From contig OZ024720.1 in NCBI GenBank assembly GCA_964016875.1, positions 42,065,106 to 42,129,105 on the forward strand: a stretch of 64,000 nucleotides of DNA. Direction: 5' to 3'. A program made the position numbers and the translations under genes. The number at the start of each line of letters is the position of its first letter. Positions within the stretch are counted from its first letter, which is position 1. The notes under the pieces were generated by a model. The model saw only the letters and a list, made by a program, of their open reading frames with translations, was not told the origin of the DNA and searched no databases. The DNA is from Fallopia convolvulus (taxonomy: Eukaryota > Streptophyta > Magnoliopsida > Caryophyllales > Polygonaceae). Shown one piece after another: positions 10,501 to 23,769 of the stretch.

Positions 10501-13500
10501 AGGAGAAAAAACAAGTGATCTTTAAAGACATTTATGCATTAGAAGAAAGAATGCGGATAGTATCAAGCCAATAAGTTCATTCTACAGTACAAAATCAATA
10601 CGTATCTAATAAAAGCATAAATTAGAACCTGGAATACGAATGCCACATTTTGGAGTGGCATTTACATGGAAATTTCATCGAACACTTGGGGTGCAATGTT
10701 AGATTAGAAGTCATTTTATAGCCAAAAGAAGAATCAACAAGTGATCTTTAAAGACATCTAGGCTTAAGCATAATGAATGAGGATAGTATCAAGCAAATAA
10801 GCACATTCTACACTACAAAATCATGAACAATCGAATAAAAGCATAAATTCGAACCTAGAAACTGAATGCCAAAATTAGGAGTGACATATACATGGACATT
10901 TCATCGAACACTTGGTGTGCAATGTTAGATCACAAGTCATTTTAATGGCAGAAGGAGAAAAAAAAAGTGAACTTTAAAGATATCTAGGCATAAGCATAAA
11001 GAATAAGGATAGTATCAAGCCAATAAGCACATTTTGTACTACAAAATCAAGACGTATCGAATAAAAGCATAAATTCGAACCTAGAAACCGAATGCCACAT
11101 TTATGAGTGACATTTACAAGGACATTTCATCGAACACTTGGCATACTATAGTAGATCACAAGTCAATTTAAACGCAAAAGAAGAAAAAACAAGTGATCTT
11201 TAAAGACATCTAGGCATTAAAAGAAAGAATGCGGATAGTATCAAGCCAATAAGTACATTCTGCACTACAAAATCAAGACGTATCTAATAAAAGCATAAAT
11301 TAGAACCTGGATACCGAATGCCACAATTAGGAGTGACATTTACATGGAAATTTCATCGAACAATTGGGGTGCAATGTTAGATCAAAAGTCATTTTATAGC
11401 CAAAAGAAGAAAACACAAGTGATTTTTAAAGACATCTAGGCATAAGCACAAAAAATGAGGATAGTATCAAGCCAACAAGCACATTCTACACTAAAAAATC
11501 AAGACGTATCAAATAAAAGTATAAATTCGAACCTAGAAACCGAATGCCACATTTAGGAGTGACATTTACATGGACACTTCATCGACCACTTTGCATACAA
11601 TAGTAGATCACAAGTCATCTTAAAAGAAGAAAGAACAAGTGATCTTTAAAGACGTCTAGGCATTAGAAGAAAGAATGCGGATAGTATCAAGCCAATAAGT
11701 ACATTCTAAACTATAAAATCAAGATTTATCTAATAAAAGCATAAATTAGAACCTGGATGCCGAATGCCACATTTAGAAGTGCCATTTACATGGAAATTTC
11801 ATCGAACAATCTGGGTGCAATGTTAGATCAAAAGTCATTATATAGCAAAAAGATGAAAAAACAAGTGATCTTTAAAGACATCTAGGCATAAGCACAAAAA
11901 ATGAGGATAGTATCAAGCCAATAAGCACATTCTGCACTACAAAATCAAGACGTATCCAAAAAAAGCATAAATTCGAACCTAGAAACCGAATGCAACATTT
12001 AGGAGTGACATTTACATGGACATTTCATCGAACACTTGGCATACAATAGTAGATCACAAGTCATTTTAAACGCAAAAGAAGAAAAAACAAGTGATCTTTA
12101 AAGACATCTAGGCATTAGAAGAAAGAATGCGGATAGTATCAAGCCAATAAGTTCATTCTGCACTACAAAATCAAGACGTATCTAACAAAAGCATAAATTA
12201 GAACCTGGATACCGAATGCCACATTTAGAAGTGACATTTACATGGAAATTTCATAGAACAATTGGGGTGAAATGTTAGATCAAATGTCATTTTATAGCCA
12301 AAAGAAGAAAAAACAAGTGATCTTTTAAGACATCTAGGCATAAGCACAACAAATAAGGATAGTATCAAGCCAATAAGCACATTCTGCACTACAAAATCAA
12401 GATGTATCGAATAAAAGAATTAATTCGAACCTAGAAACCGAATGCAACATTTAGGAGTGACATTTGCATGGACATTTCATCGAACACTTGGCATACAATA
12501 GTAGAACACAAGTCATTTTAAACGCAAAAGAAGAAAAAACAAGTGATCTTTAAAGACATCTACGCATTAGGAGAAAGAATGCGGATAGTATCAAGCCAAT
12601 AAGCACATTTTGCACTACAAAATCAAGACGTATCTAATAAAAGCATAAATTAGAACCTGGATACCAAATGCCACATTTAGGAGTGGCATTTACATGGAAA
12701 TTTCATCGAACACTTGGGGTGCAATGTTAGATCAAAACTCATTTTATAGCCAAAAGAAGAATAAACAAGTGATCTTTAAAGACATCTAGGCTTAAGCATA
12801 ATGAATGAGGATAGTATCAAGCAAATAAGCACATTCTACACTACAAAATAATGAACAATTGAATAAAAGCATAAATTCGGACCTAGAAACTGAATGCCAG
12901 AATTAGGAGTGACATATACATAGACATTTCATCGAACACTTGGTGTGCAATTTTAGATCACAAGTCATTTTAAAGCCAAAAGGAGAAAAAACAAGTGAAC
13001 ATTAAAGACATCTAGTCATAAGCATAAAGAATGAGGATAGTATGAAGCAAATAAGCACATTCTAGACTACAAAATCAAGAACAATCGAATAAAAGCATAA
13101 ATTCGAACCTAGAAACCGAATGCCACATTTAGATTGACATTTACATGGACATTTTATCGAACATATTGCATGCAATGTTAGCTCACAAGTCATTTTAAAG
13201 GCAAAAGGAGAAAAAACAAGTGAACTTTAAAGACATCTAGGCATAAGCATAAAGAATGAGGATAGTATGAAGCAAATAAGTACATTCTAGACTACAAAAT
13301 CAAGAACAATCGAATAAAAGCATAAATTTTAACATAGAAATCGAATGCCACAATTAGGAGTGACATATACATGGACATTTCATTGAACACATGGCGTACA
13401 ATGTTAGATCACAAATCATTTTAAAGGCAAAAGGAGAAAAAACAAGTTAACTTTAAAGACATCTAGGCATAAGCATAAAGAATGAGGATAGTATCAAGCA

Positions 13501-16500
13501 AATAAGCACATTCTACACTACAAAATCAAGAACAATCGAATAAAAGCATAAATTCGAACCTAGAAATCGAATGCCACATTTAGGAGTGACATTTTATGGA
13601 CATTTCATTGAACACTTGGTGTGCAATGTTAGATTACAAGTCATTTTAAACGCAAAAGAAGAAAAAACAAGTGATCTTTAAAGACATCTAGGCATTAGAA
13701 GAAAGAATGCGGATAGTATCAAGCCAATAAGTTCATTCTGCACTACAAAATCAAGACCTATCTAATAAAAGCATAAATTAGAACCTGGAATACGAATGCC
13801 ACATTTAGAAGTGGCATTTACATGGAAATTTCATCGAACACTTGGGGTGCAATATTAGATCAAAAATCATTTTATAGCCAAAAGAAGAATAAACAAGTGA
13901 TCTTTAAAGACATCTAGGCTTAAGCATAATGAATGAGGATAGTATCAAGCAAATAAGCACATTCTACACTGCAAAATCATGAACAATCGAATAAAAGCAT
14001 AAATTCGAACCTAGAAACTGAATGCCAAAATTAGGAGTGACATATACATGGACATTTCATCGAACACTTGGTGTGCAATGTTAGATCACGAGTCATTTTA
14101 AAGGCAAAAGTATGAAAAAACAAGTGATCTTTAAGGAGATCTAGGCAGAAGCACAATAAATGTGGATAGTATCAAGCCAATAAGTACATTCTGCACTACA
14201 AAATCAATACGTATCGAATAAAAGCATACATTCGAACCTAGAAACCGAATGCCACATTTAGGCGTTACCTTAACATGGAAATTTCATCGAACACTTGGCG
14301 TGCATTGTTAGATGAAAAGTCATGTTAAAGGCAAAAGGAGAAAAAACAAGTGAAATTTAAAGACATCTAGGCATAAGAATAAAGAATGATGTTAATATCA
14401 AGCAAATAAGTACATTCTGCACTACAAAATACAGAACAATAGAATAAAAGCTTAGATTCAAACCTACAAACCGAATGCCACATTTAGGAGTGAAATTTAC
14501 ATGGACTTTTCATCGAACACATGGCGTGCAACCTTAGCTCACAGTCATTTTAAAGGCAAAAGGAGAAAAACAACTTATCTTTAAAGACATCTAGGCAGAA
14601 CAACAAAAAATAAGGATAGTGTCAAGCCAATAAGCACATTCTGCACTACAAAATCAAGACATATCGAATAAAAGCATAAATTCAAACCTAGAAACAGAAT
14701 GTCACAATTATGAGTGACATTTTCATGGACATTTCATCGAACACTTGTTGTGAAACGTTAGATCACAAGTCATTTAAAAGGCAAAAGGAGAAAAACAAGT
14801 GTACTTTAAAGACATCTAGGCTTAAGCATAAAGAATGAGGATAGTATCAAGCAAATAAGCACATTCTGCACTATAAAATACAGACGTATCAAATAAAAGC
14901 TTAAATTCGAACCTAGAAACCGAATGCCACATTTAGGAGTGGCTTTTACATGTACATTTCATGGAACACATGGCGTGCTATTTTAGATCACAAGTCATTT
15001 TAAAGGCAAAAGGAGAAAAAACAAGGGAACAATCGAATAAGCACATTCGAATAAGCATAAAGAATGAGGATAGTATGAAGCAAATAAGCACATTCTAGAC
15101 TACAAAATCAAGAACAATCGAATAAAAGCATAAATTTTAACATAGAAACCGAATGCCACAATCAAGAGTGACATATACATGGACATTTCATCGAACACGT
15201 GGCGTGCAATGTTAGATCACAAATCATTTTAAAGGCAAATGGAGAAAAAACAAGTTAACTTTAAAGACATAAAGGCATAAGCATAAAGAATGAGGATGGT
15301 CTCAAGCAAATAAGCACATTTTGCACTACAAAATCAAGAACAATCGAATAAAAGCTTAAATTCAGACCTAGAAATCGAATGCCACTTTAGGAGTGAAATT
15401 TACATGGGCATTTCATCGAACACATGGCGTGCAATCATAGCTCACAATTCATTCTAAAGGCAAAAGGAGAAAAAACAAGTGAACTTTAAAGACATCTAGG
15501 CATAAGCATAAAGAATGAGGATAATATCAAGCCAACAAGCACATTCTGCACTATAAAATAAAGACGTATCGAATAAAAGAATAAATTAGAACCTAGAAAC
15601 CGAATGCCACATTTAGGAGTGACATTTACATGAACATTTCTCGAACACTTGCACTACAATGTTAGATCATGTCATTTTAAAGCTAAAAGAAGAAAAACAA
15701 GTGAACTTTAAAGACATCTAGGCATAAGCATAAAGAATGAGGATAGTATCAAGCAAATAACCACATTCTGCACTACAAAATCAAGAACAATCGAATAAAA
15801 GCATAAATTCGAACAAAGAAACCGAATGCCACATTTACGCATTAGAAGAAAGAATGAGGATAGTATCAAGCTAATAAGCACGTTCTGCACCACAAAATCA
15901 AGATGTATCGAATAAAAGCATATATTCGAACCTAGAAACCGAATGCGTAAATTAGGAGTGACATTTACATGGACATTTCATCGAACACTTGGCGTGTAAT
16001 GTTAGATCACAATTCATTCTAAAGCCAAAAGGACAAAAAACAAGTGAACTTTAAAGACATCTAGGCATAAGCATAAAGAATGAGGATAGTATCAAGCCAA
16101 TAAGCACATTCTGCACTACAAAATAAAGACGTATCGAATACAAGCATAAATTCGAGCCTAGAAACCGAATGCCACATTTAGGAGAGACATTTACATGGTC
16201 ATTTCATCAAGCACTTGGTGTGCAGTGTTAGATCACAACGCATTTTTAAAGGCAAAAGGAGAAAAAATAAGTAATCTTTAAAGACATCTATGCATAAGCA
16301 CTAAGACTGAGGATACTATCAAGCCAATAAGCTCATTATGCACAACAAAATCAAGACGTATCGAATAAAAGCATAAATTGGAACCTAGAAACCGAATGCC
16401 ATATTTAGGAGTGACATTTACATGGATATTTCATCGAACACTTGGGGTGCAATTGTAGATCAAAAGTCATTTTAAAGGCAAAACGAGAAAAAACAAGTGA

Positions 16501-17787
16501 ACTTTAACGACATCTTGGCATAAGCATAAAGAATGAGGATATTATCATGCAAATAAGCACATTCTACACTACTATATCAAGAACAATCGAATAAAAGCAT
16601 AGATTCGAACCTAGAAACCGAATGCCACATTTAGGAGTGACATTTACATGGACATTTCATCGAACACTTTGCGTACAATAGTATATCACAAGTCATTTTA
16701 AACGCAAAAGAAGAAAAAACAAGTGGTCCTTAAAGACATCTAGGCATAAGAACTAAGAATGAGGTACTATCAAGCCAATAAGCACATTCTTCACTACAAA
16801 ATCAAGACCGATTGAGTAAGACAATAAATTCGAACCTAGAAACCGAATGCTACAATTAGGAGTGACATTTAAATGGACATTTCATCGAACACTTTGAATG
16901 AAATGTTTGATCACAAGTCATTTTAAACGCTAAAGGAGAACTTTACATGGTAATTTCATCGAACACTTGGCGTGCAGTGTTAGATCACAAGGCATTTTAA
17001 AGGCAAAAGGAGAGAAAACAAGTAATCTTTTAAGACATCTCGGCATAAGCAGAAAGAATGAGGATACTATCAAGCAAATAAGCATATTCTACACTACAAA
17101 ATCAAGAACAATCGATTAAAAGAATAAATTCGAACCTCGAAACCTTATGCAACATTTCAGAGTGACATTTTCATGGACATTTCATCGAACACTAGGCGTG
17201 CAATAGTAGATCACAAGTCATTTTAAATGGAAATGAATAAAAAACAAGTGATCTTTAAAGACATCTAGGCATTAGAAGAAAGAATGACGATAGTATCAAA
17301 CAAATAAGCACATTCTGCACTAGAAAAATGAAGACCGATTTAATAAGAGCATAAATTCGAACCAAGAAACCAAATGCCACAATTAGGAGTGACATTTACA
17401 TGCACATTTCATCGAACACTTGGCGTATAATATTAGATCACAAGTCATTTTAAAGGCAAAAGGAGTAAAAAAATGATCTTTAATGACATCTAGGCATTAG
17501 CACAAAGAATGAGGATAGTATCAAGCCAATAAGCACATTTAGGACTACAAAAACATGACGTTTCGAATAAAAGCATAAATTAAAACCTAGAAACCGAATG
17601 CCACATTTAGGAGTGACATTTACATGGATATTTCATCGAACGCTTGGCGTGCAATTCTGGATCACAAGTTATTTTAAAGGCAAAAGGAGAAAAAACAAGT
17701 GGTCTTTAAAGACATCTAGGCATAAGCACAAAGAATGAGGATAGTATCAAGGCAATAAGCAAATCCTGCACTACAAAATCAAGACGT
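7591..17787 (+). repeat. Satellite array 1, about 45 monomers of about 226 bp
   Basis: Each monomer can be counted from GACATCTAGGCATAAGC. Starts at 7591, 7816, 8042 and 8268 give spacings of 225-226. Other well-conserved blocks are TTCGAACCTAGAAACCGAAT and GACATTTCATCGAACACTTG. Sub-types alternate in parts of the array (8268-9622 and about 10983-12780), giving a 452-bp dimer. Point changes and small indels are common. No promoter or credible gene is visible; the short minus-strand ORFs are the same peptide recurring because the DNA recurs. The Athila element inserted at its right end. Confidence 0.97.
17783..17787. other. Target-site duplication of the Athila element, left
   Basis: gacgt, identical to 28208-28212. 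The flanking satellite resumes in phase after the right copy, so this is a clean insertion. Confidence 0.9.
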
Positions 17788-19185
17788 CGATCGCTCTCGG
17801 ATTGCGAGGGTCTAGAGATACAATTTATAACCCGACCCCGTTGTAGTACGTGGTGGGTGTCGAACACTCGGGAAGTCTACTCGATCGATGTGCCTAGATA
17901 CTAGGAAGCTAGAAAGGAGAGCATAAAACAAAGGAAAACAAAGAAATCAGTCGGAACCGACACTGAGGTCACGTCGGGCCCGAGGTAGGCGACAAGAGGA
18001 AGTCGGGACCGACACTGTGTAAGTCGGGCCCGAGGTATCTGGGGATGTCGAACTCAAGGATTTAAAAGTAGATCTTGGGCTTTTGGGTTCCTTCCCTAGT
18101 AGATTAAGGCCTTTCCACCCTAATTCAAGCAATGAGTGATGATCGGACTAGGATCGAGTGCTTTCGCCCTCGTTCCAACCACTTCTACACCTCGATCATT
18201 GGGGAAATCCCCTTCGAAGCAAGGTCTTGAGATTGACACATGTTCACTTTCGCTACTTTGCCAATCTCAAGCCTTGATTCCCAACTTTCGCAAGGAATTG
18301 TAGCTCTATGTAGAGTGGGTTCCTTAGATCAAACACTCAAGGCTATGGAATTGGGGTTTCTAGCCTAAACCTAGCTAGGGTTTTCCCCCATAACCCAAGA
18401 TCAAGGAGATCTACTCCATATGACCAGCAAAGAAAGCAATCAAATCAAAAGGGAAAGCAATCATCATAATCAATCTCAAAACAAAGCAAAGTTTCATTCA
18501 AATCCAAAGCAATCCACAAATTCCAATCAAGGGTTTTCAAATCCACAAGAACAAAGCAAATCTACCAACCAAACCTATCAAGTCTTCCTCTCTTGGCCGA
18601 TTCTCTCTCTCTTCCTCCTCCTCTCCTTCCTCCTTGCTCTCCAAGTATCCTCTTGATTCCCTTGGAACCCCCTTTTGTGTGTATATGAGAGGGAACCCTT
18701 TCTTAGAAGACAAGAGGGCCTTTTATAGATTAGATGAGGGGCAAAAGTGGAAGTCCACAAATTCGTGCCTTGGAGTCCAAGTAGTTCGGTGACCGACTCG
18801 GACCGACATGGAGGACCTCGGGCCTGAGTTACTGTGCATCTCGGTCCGAGGTTGGAGACTTCAAAGTCGGGCCCGACGTGGTTGCAACTCGGTCCTGACC
18901 TCGTTCCACCTTCTTCTTTGTTGGCTTCTCTTGTTCTTCTTCATGGCTTGCTTCTCTCTTTCCCGCTTTAGATCGGCCTTTGCTCCATGTCTCGACCCTC
19001 CTTCAAATCGATCCTCGATTCATGCCAAATTACCTACAAAACACATAAAATGTGTGTAGTCTCCGAATCTCATAGAAATACGGGAACTAGGCTAAAAAGG
19101 AACAAAACGCACAAGAAAAGGGGAAAAAGAAACATATTTACAAAGGAAATCACATATGAAAACACCACCAAATAGAGAGACATGA
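17788..19185 (-). repeat. Athila 3' LTR
   Basis: 1398 bp. On the minus strand this is the downstream LTR. It differs from the 26801-28207 copy by scattered substitutions and small indels, including 9 bases (near 27567) that it lacks. It contains palindromes TCGGGCCCGA at 17974-17983, 18024-18033 and 18867-18876, each close to TCGG(G/A)(A/T)CCGA half-variants. Its outer terminus is CGAT where TGAT is expected. Confidence 0.93.
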
Positions 19186-19200
19186 AAATACCCCATACTT
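19186..19200 (-). other. Polypurine tract of the Athila element
   Basis: On the minus strand this reads agtatggggtattt, directly before the LTR. A block that reads GCTTGAGGACAAGCAAG lies just upstream, as in the Athila-like relatives of this window. Confidence 0.7.
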
Positions 19201-20934
19201 AAACTTGCTTGTCCTCAAGCAATAACAATATAAGCAAGACGGAAACATAATCTTCAAGTAAAGCCTCGTATGAAAACACATTTTAAGCACAAGTGATTGA
19301 TATTCAAGCAAGATTACATCATCACACATGATTAAGTGTTCCAAGGAATAGAGTCAATGCAACTAAGCCTCACTTTAGGGATATGTGAATGTGTATCACT
19401 CATCATGTGTTTTGGGTTTAGCAATGAACACTCAAGCTCAAAAATCATGCAAGTAAGGACTTTACTATTGAAGCTAATATCACCAATTCCTCCACCTAGA
19501 GATGCCTAATGCAAAGTACACAAAGAATTTCGAACTTGGCTCAATGGAGGTCCTCAAAGAGGTTCCATTCGGCCGGGTTGTAATGGGGCTTTTGGTATTT
19601 CTCAAGGTGGGAATTATTTGGTCTTGTGGTGCTTACAATGGGGATTGAACAACCTAAACTCTCACCAACTTCACCAAAATTCCACAATCAATTTCACACT
19701 CATCCCAAAAGACTTAACACATTTTTCCTTTCAACCAAAAATTTCACTTAACATTCCACTTCATCTTTGCTCTTAGGCTTTTTGTTGGATTTTCCACACT
19801 TTCTACATTGGACCGACTTTCTTATGACATCGGGCCCGATGTGGCTTGTAACTCGGTCGGACCCCTTTTTCTTCACTTAAGCTCTTTGCCTTCATTCCAT
19901 TTTACATTTCCAACATTTTCTTTCTTTCTTTCCTTTCTTTTTTTCATTTTTGTACAACAAAGATGCACTACCCACATGATTCATAACACCATTCTTTGCC
20001 CTTAAACCCAAGAGAATCTCAACTCTTCAAATACAATCCAAACCTCTCTTCTAAAGTCCAATCCCATAAGGGTCAAGTCATATAAGGCTAGGAATAATAT
20101 TTTTGAGGAGTTTCAAACAAAGGCTTAGGCTAGAACGGGGCTTCAAACAAAGGATTATCTTCATGGTAGGATATGGAACATTTATGTGACTAGAAGAATA
20201 AAGTTCAAAATCAATGTGACCATGCTAGAACAATTCTCATGACGGTCTTGGAAAATAGATAAACACCGCAATAGCAAGTTTTACTAAGCATGAATGAGCT
20301 AATCACACAAGAAAAATGAGGGATATGAAAATATGATCAAGCATCCCTAAAATGGCCAAAAATCAATCTCACAAGGGTCACTCATACTTAGTTGCATGAG
20401 AACTCATCCTAGAACTCACATGTTCAATAAAACAAGCAAGATATCATGATCACATCAAAAGCAACATCATTTTAGAGGCTAAACTATCCAAAAATATGAA
20501 AAGGAATTTACATGCTCACATCATCATTAGCTTTTATTTTGGCAATCTAAGATGGGAATTTCTAGTCCAAAACCTACAAACCACAAAATCTTTTTGTTGT
20601 TTTTAACACCATTTTTCAATTTTATTTTTTTTTGGATTTTTGCAAAAATTTCTCTTAAACCAAAAACTCATCCATTCAAGACCAATTCAATCATCCATGT
20701 CTTTCATCAAACCACAAACCAATAAGCAAACATCCCACATACAAACTAGAAACACAAACTAAATATCCTCAAAATAACAAACAAACATAAACAAGTGAAA
20801 TCATGAACACACTTACCCCCATCCCATACTTAAAATTTTGATGTCCCCATCAAACAAGGAAATCAATACTTAAAAGCAAGAGAGAAGAGTATGAAAAGCT
20901 CACAATTTCTTATTCTTCAATGGCATGTATAGGA
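19201..20934 (-). other. Non-coding interval between pol and the 3' LTR
   Basis: About 1.7 kb where Athila elements may carry an env-like gene. I see no credible long ORF on either strand. The minus strand has purine-rich runs, and a TCGGGCCCGA palindrome lies at 19830-19839. Confidence 0.7.
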
Positions 20935-21318
20935 TCAATCGGCGAGGACAAGAGCCCATGAGGCTCTAACCTCTTCGTTTGGACCGTCCTTGTCATAGAA
21001 CTTCTTCACTCGATGACCATTCACTTTGAAAATATGTCCTTGTTCATCAACCAAGTCCACCGCACCATGAGCATAGATACGGTGGACCACAAATGGTCCG
21101 CTCCACCTAGTCCTTAACTTCCCGGGGAAAAGTTTAAGCCTTGAATTGAAAAGGAGAACCTTGTCACCGGTTTGATAGGTCTTTGGAATTAACTTCCTAT
21201 CATGCCACTTCTTGGTCTTCTCCTTTTATAGCTTGGAGTTCTCATAGGCCTTCAACCTCAATTCCCCCAACTCATGAAGTTCTAGAAACCTTTTCTCACC
21301 GGCCAAGTTGATATCTCA
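20935..21318 (-). pseudogene. pol: Integrase C-terminal region (Athila pol), with stops
   Basis: Continues in the same frame after the stop at 21316-21318. The residues DINLAGEKRFLELHEL, VLLFNSRLKLFPGK and RWSGPFVV are the characteristic end of Athila-type integrase. A second stop (TAA) lies in the middle, after YENSKL. The natural end is TGA at 20935-20937, after ALVLAD. Confidence 0.85.
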
Positions 21319-23310
21319 ATTCATCTCTTTGAGTTCCCATTTCGCCTTGTGCTCAAGCTCTATCGGAAGATGACATGCCTTACCATAAACTAGATTGAAG
21401 GGTGTAGTTCCCAAAGGTGTCTTGAAGGCGGTTCTATAAGCCCAAAGTGCATCATCGAGCTTAGAGGCCCAATCTTTCCTTGATCGAGCTACGGTCTTCT
21501 CCAAGATAGCCTTGATTTGACGGTTTGACACCTCGACTTGCCCGCTTGTTTGAGGATGATAAGGAGTAGCAACTCGATGAGACACCCCATACTTGATCAA
21601 CACATTTTCGAAGCACTTCTCAATGAAATGAGGTCCGCCATCACTTATGAGAACCCTAGGCACACCAAACCTTGCAAAAATGTTGCTTTTCAAAAACTTC
21701 ATCACCACCTTAGCATCATTGGTTCTTGTTGGTATGGCCTCCACCCATTTTGAGACATAGTCCACGGCTACCAAGATGTACTTGTAAGGCCCCGATGTGG
21801 GAAATGGTCCCATGAAGTCAATACCCCATACATCAAATAACTCAACTTCTAGAATGCCAGTTTGAGGAGTCTCATTTCTCCTTGATAGGTTCCCCTCTCT
21901 TTGGCACTCCTCACACTTCCTCACATAATCATGCACATCGTTGAACATGGTTGGCCAATAATAACCACATTGAAGAATTTTTGAGGTGGTTTTGGAACTC
22001 TTAGCGTGACCCCTCGTAGACAAAGAGTGGCAATGGTGAATTATGCTCTCAACCTCTTCACTTGACACACACCGTCTATAGATTTGATCACGCCCTTCCT
22101 TGTAGAGATATGGATCATCCCAAAAATATTGTCTAGCATCATGTAAGAATTTCTTCCTAGCTTGATAAGACAAATTTGGTGGGATCACTCCCCTTTCTTC
22201 CACGGACCGACATTGAAGTGTACCGAGCCCGACATGGTTGGACGCCGGTCCAGCTTCGCAGACACACAGGTCACTCGGGCCCGATGTTGAAGTCCTCGGT
22301 CCCGACTCACTCGTACTTGCCTTGCCTTCGATCCGATGTTCTGAACCTCGGGCCCGACTTACTCGGTTCGTCGATCCACCTTTCCTTTCCTCCTTTCCTC
22401 TCATGAGAACTTCATCTGCTCTTGAATCATCTATAGTCAAACCATCCTCCATCTCCAACATGTAATCGATGGGCAAACGGGATAGATGATCCGCTAACAC
22501 ATTTTCCGCACCGGTTTTGTCCTTGATCTCATGGTCAAACTCTTGGAGAAGGAGCATCCACCTTAGAAGCCTCGGCTTTGCATCTTTCTTCTTCATGAGG
22601 TATTTGATTGCCGCATGGTCCGCGAAGACTACCACCTTTGATCCCACAAGATATGAACGAAATTTCTCAAATGCAAACACTATCGCAAGAAACTCTTTCT
22701 CCGTTGTTGTGTAATTGCACTGAGTTTCATCCAAAGTTTTGCTTGCGTAGTAGATGGCATGCAACTTTCCATCCTTCCTTTGCCCAAGGACGGCCCCTAC
22801 GGCGAAATCACTAGCATCACACATCACCTCGAATGGAAGATTCCAATCGGGTGCCGCCATTATTGGAGCCGAGATCAAGGCATCTCTCAACCTACAAAAA
22901 GAACTCATGCAATCCTCGGAAAATACAAAGGGCACATCCTTCATCAAGAGGTTAGACAATGGCTTTGCAATTTTAGAAAAATCCTTGATGAACTGTCTAT
23001 AAAATCCTGCATGACCTGAGAAACTCCTAACATCACGAACACAAGAGGGAGGAGGTAGTTTTTCAATTATTTCAACTTTAGCTTTATCTACCTCTATCCC
23101 CCTACTAGAAACTAGGTGTCCTAGTACTATGCCCTCCTTCACCATAAAGTGGCATTTTTCCCAATTAAGCACCAAGCTAGTCTCCTCACATCTAGTCAAA
23201 ACCTTGTCTAAGTTAGCTAAGCAAACATCAAATGAGGAACCGTAGACGGAGAAATCATCCATAAACACTTCTACTATATCCTCAACCATATCGGAGAAGA
23301 TGGACATCAT
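21316..23310 (-). pseudogene. pol: RT C-terminal part, RNase H and integrase (Athila pol)
   Basis: Open for 664 codons. The RT catalytic FMDDF is at residues 16-20 (23251-23265). RNase H follows, with CDASDFAVGAVL (Asp at about 165), TTTEKEF (Glu about 204-206) and a Tyr/Phe-Ala-Asp-His block. Residues about 310-375 are a Gly/Pro/Ser-rich insert that carries two TCGGGCCCGA palindromes in its DNA. Integrase has a zinc-binding HH(X)nCEEC region (about 425-469) and the catalytic Asp-Asp-Glu at about 498, 557 and 593 (DFMG, DGGPHF, VEVSN). The ORF is cut off from the RT N-terminal part by one stop (CGA to TGA) at about 23311-23313 and ends at a premature stop at 21316. It would copy and insert the element DNA, but is now split. 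Confidence 0.93.
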
Positions 23311-23313
23311 GCA

Positions 23314-23769
23314 TCATTGAAATGTTGTCGGCACATTACATAAACCAAAAGGCATGCGTCTATAGGCAAAAGTCCCATAAGGACATGTGAATGTCGTCTT
23401 CTCTTGATCATCGGGATCAATAGGGATTTGCCAAAACCCGCTATACCCGTCAAGGTAGCAAAAATATTCATGTTGTGCTAATCTTTCTAGGACTTGGTTT
23501 ATGAAAGGAAGAGGAAAATGGTCTTTGCGAGTGCCACTATTAAGCTTACGGTAATCAATACACATACGCCATTTTGTTGTGGTTCTCATAGGTATCATTT
23601 CTCCCTTTTCATTTTGCACAACGGTGAGACCTCCTTTCTTAGGAACTACATGCACGGGACTCACATACTTGCTATCGGAAATTGGAAAGATAATTCCCGC
23701 ATCCAACATCCTAAGTATTTCACTCTTTACCACTTCTTTCATGTTAGGATTTAATCTTTTGGGGTTCAA
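23314..23769 (-). pseudogene. pol: Reverse transcriptase N-terminal part (Athila pol)
   Basis: Contains SPVHVVPKKGG, KWRMCIDYRKLN, DHFPLPFI, FCYLDGYSGF and KTTFTCPYGTFAYRRMPFGLCN, a textbook Athila/Gypsy RT fingers-palm region. The final residue TFQ is followed by TGA where Arg (CGA) is expected, so the frame runs on directly into the next piece. The left (upstream) join to the protease piece is frameshifted near 23750. Confidence 0.93.

Noticed and set aside
7591..17787. CRISPR array
   Set aside because: The repeat is one long satellite monomer without separate spacers, and the window is plant nuclear DNA.
18420..19175. Short plus-strand ORFs in the Athila LTRs (also 27432-28197)
   Set aside because: They are antisense to the LTR, low-complexity, and differ between the two LTRs through small indels.
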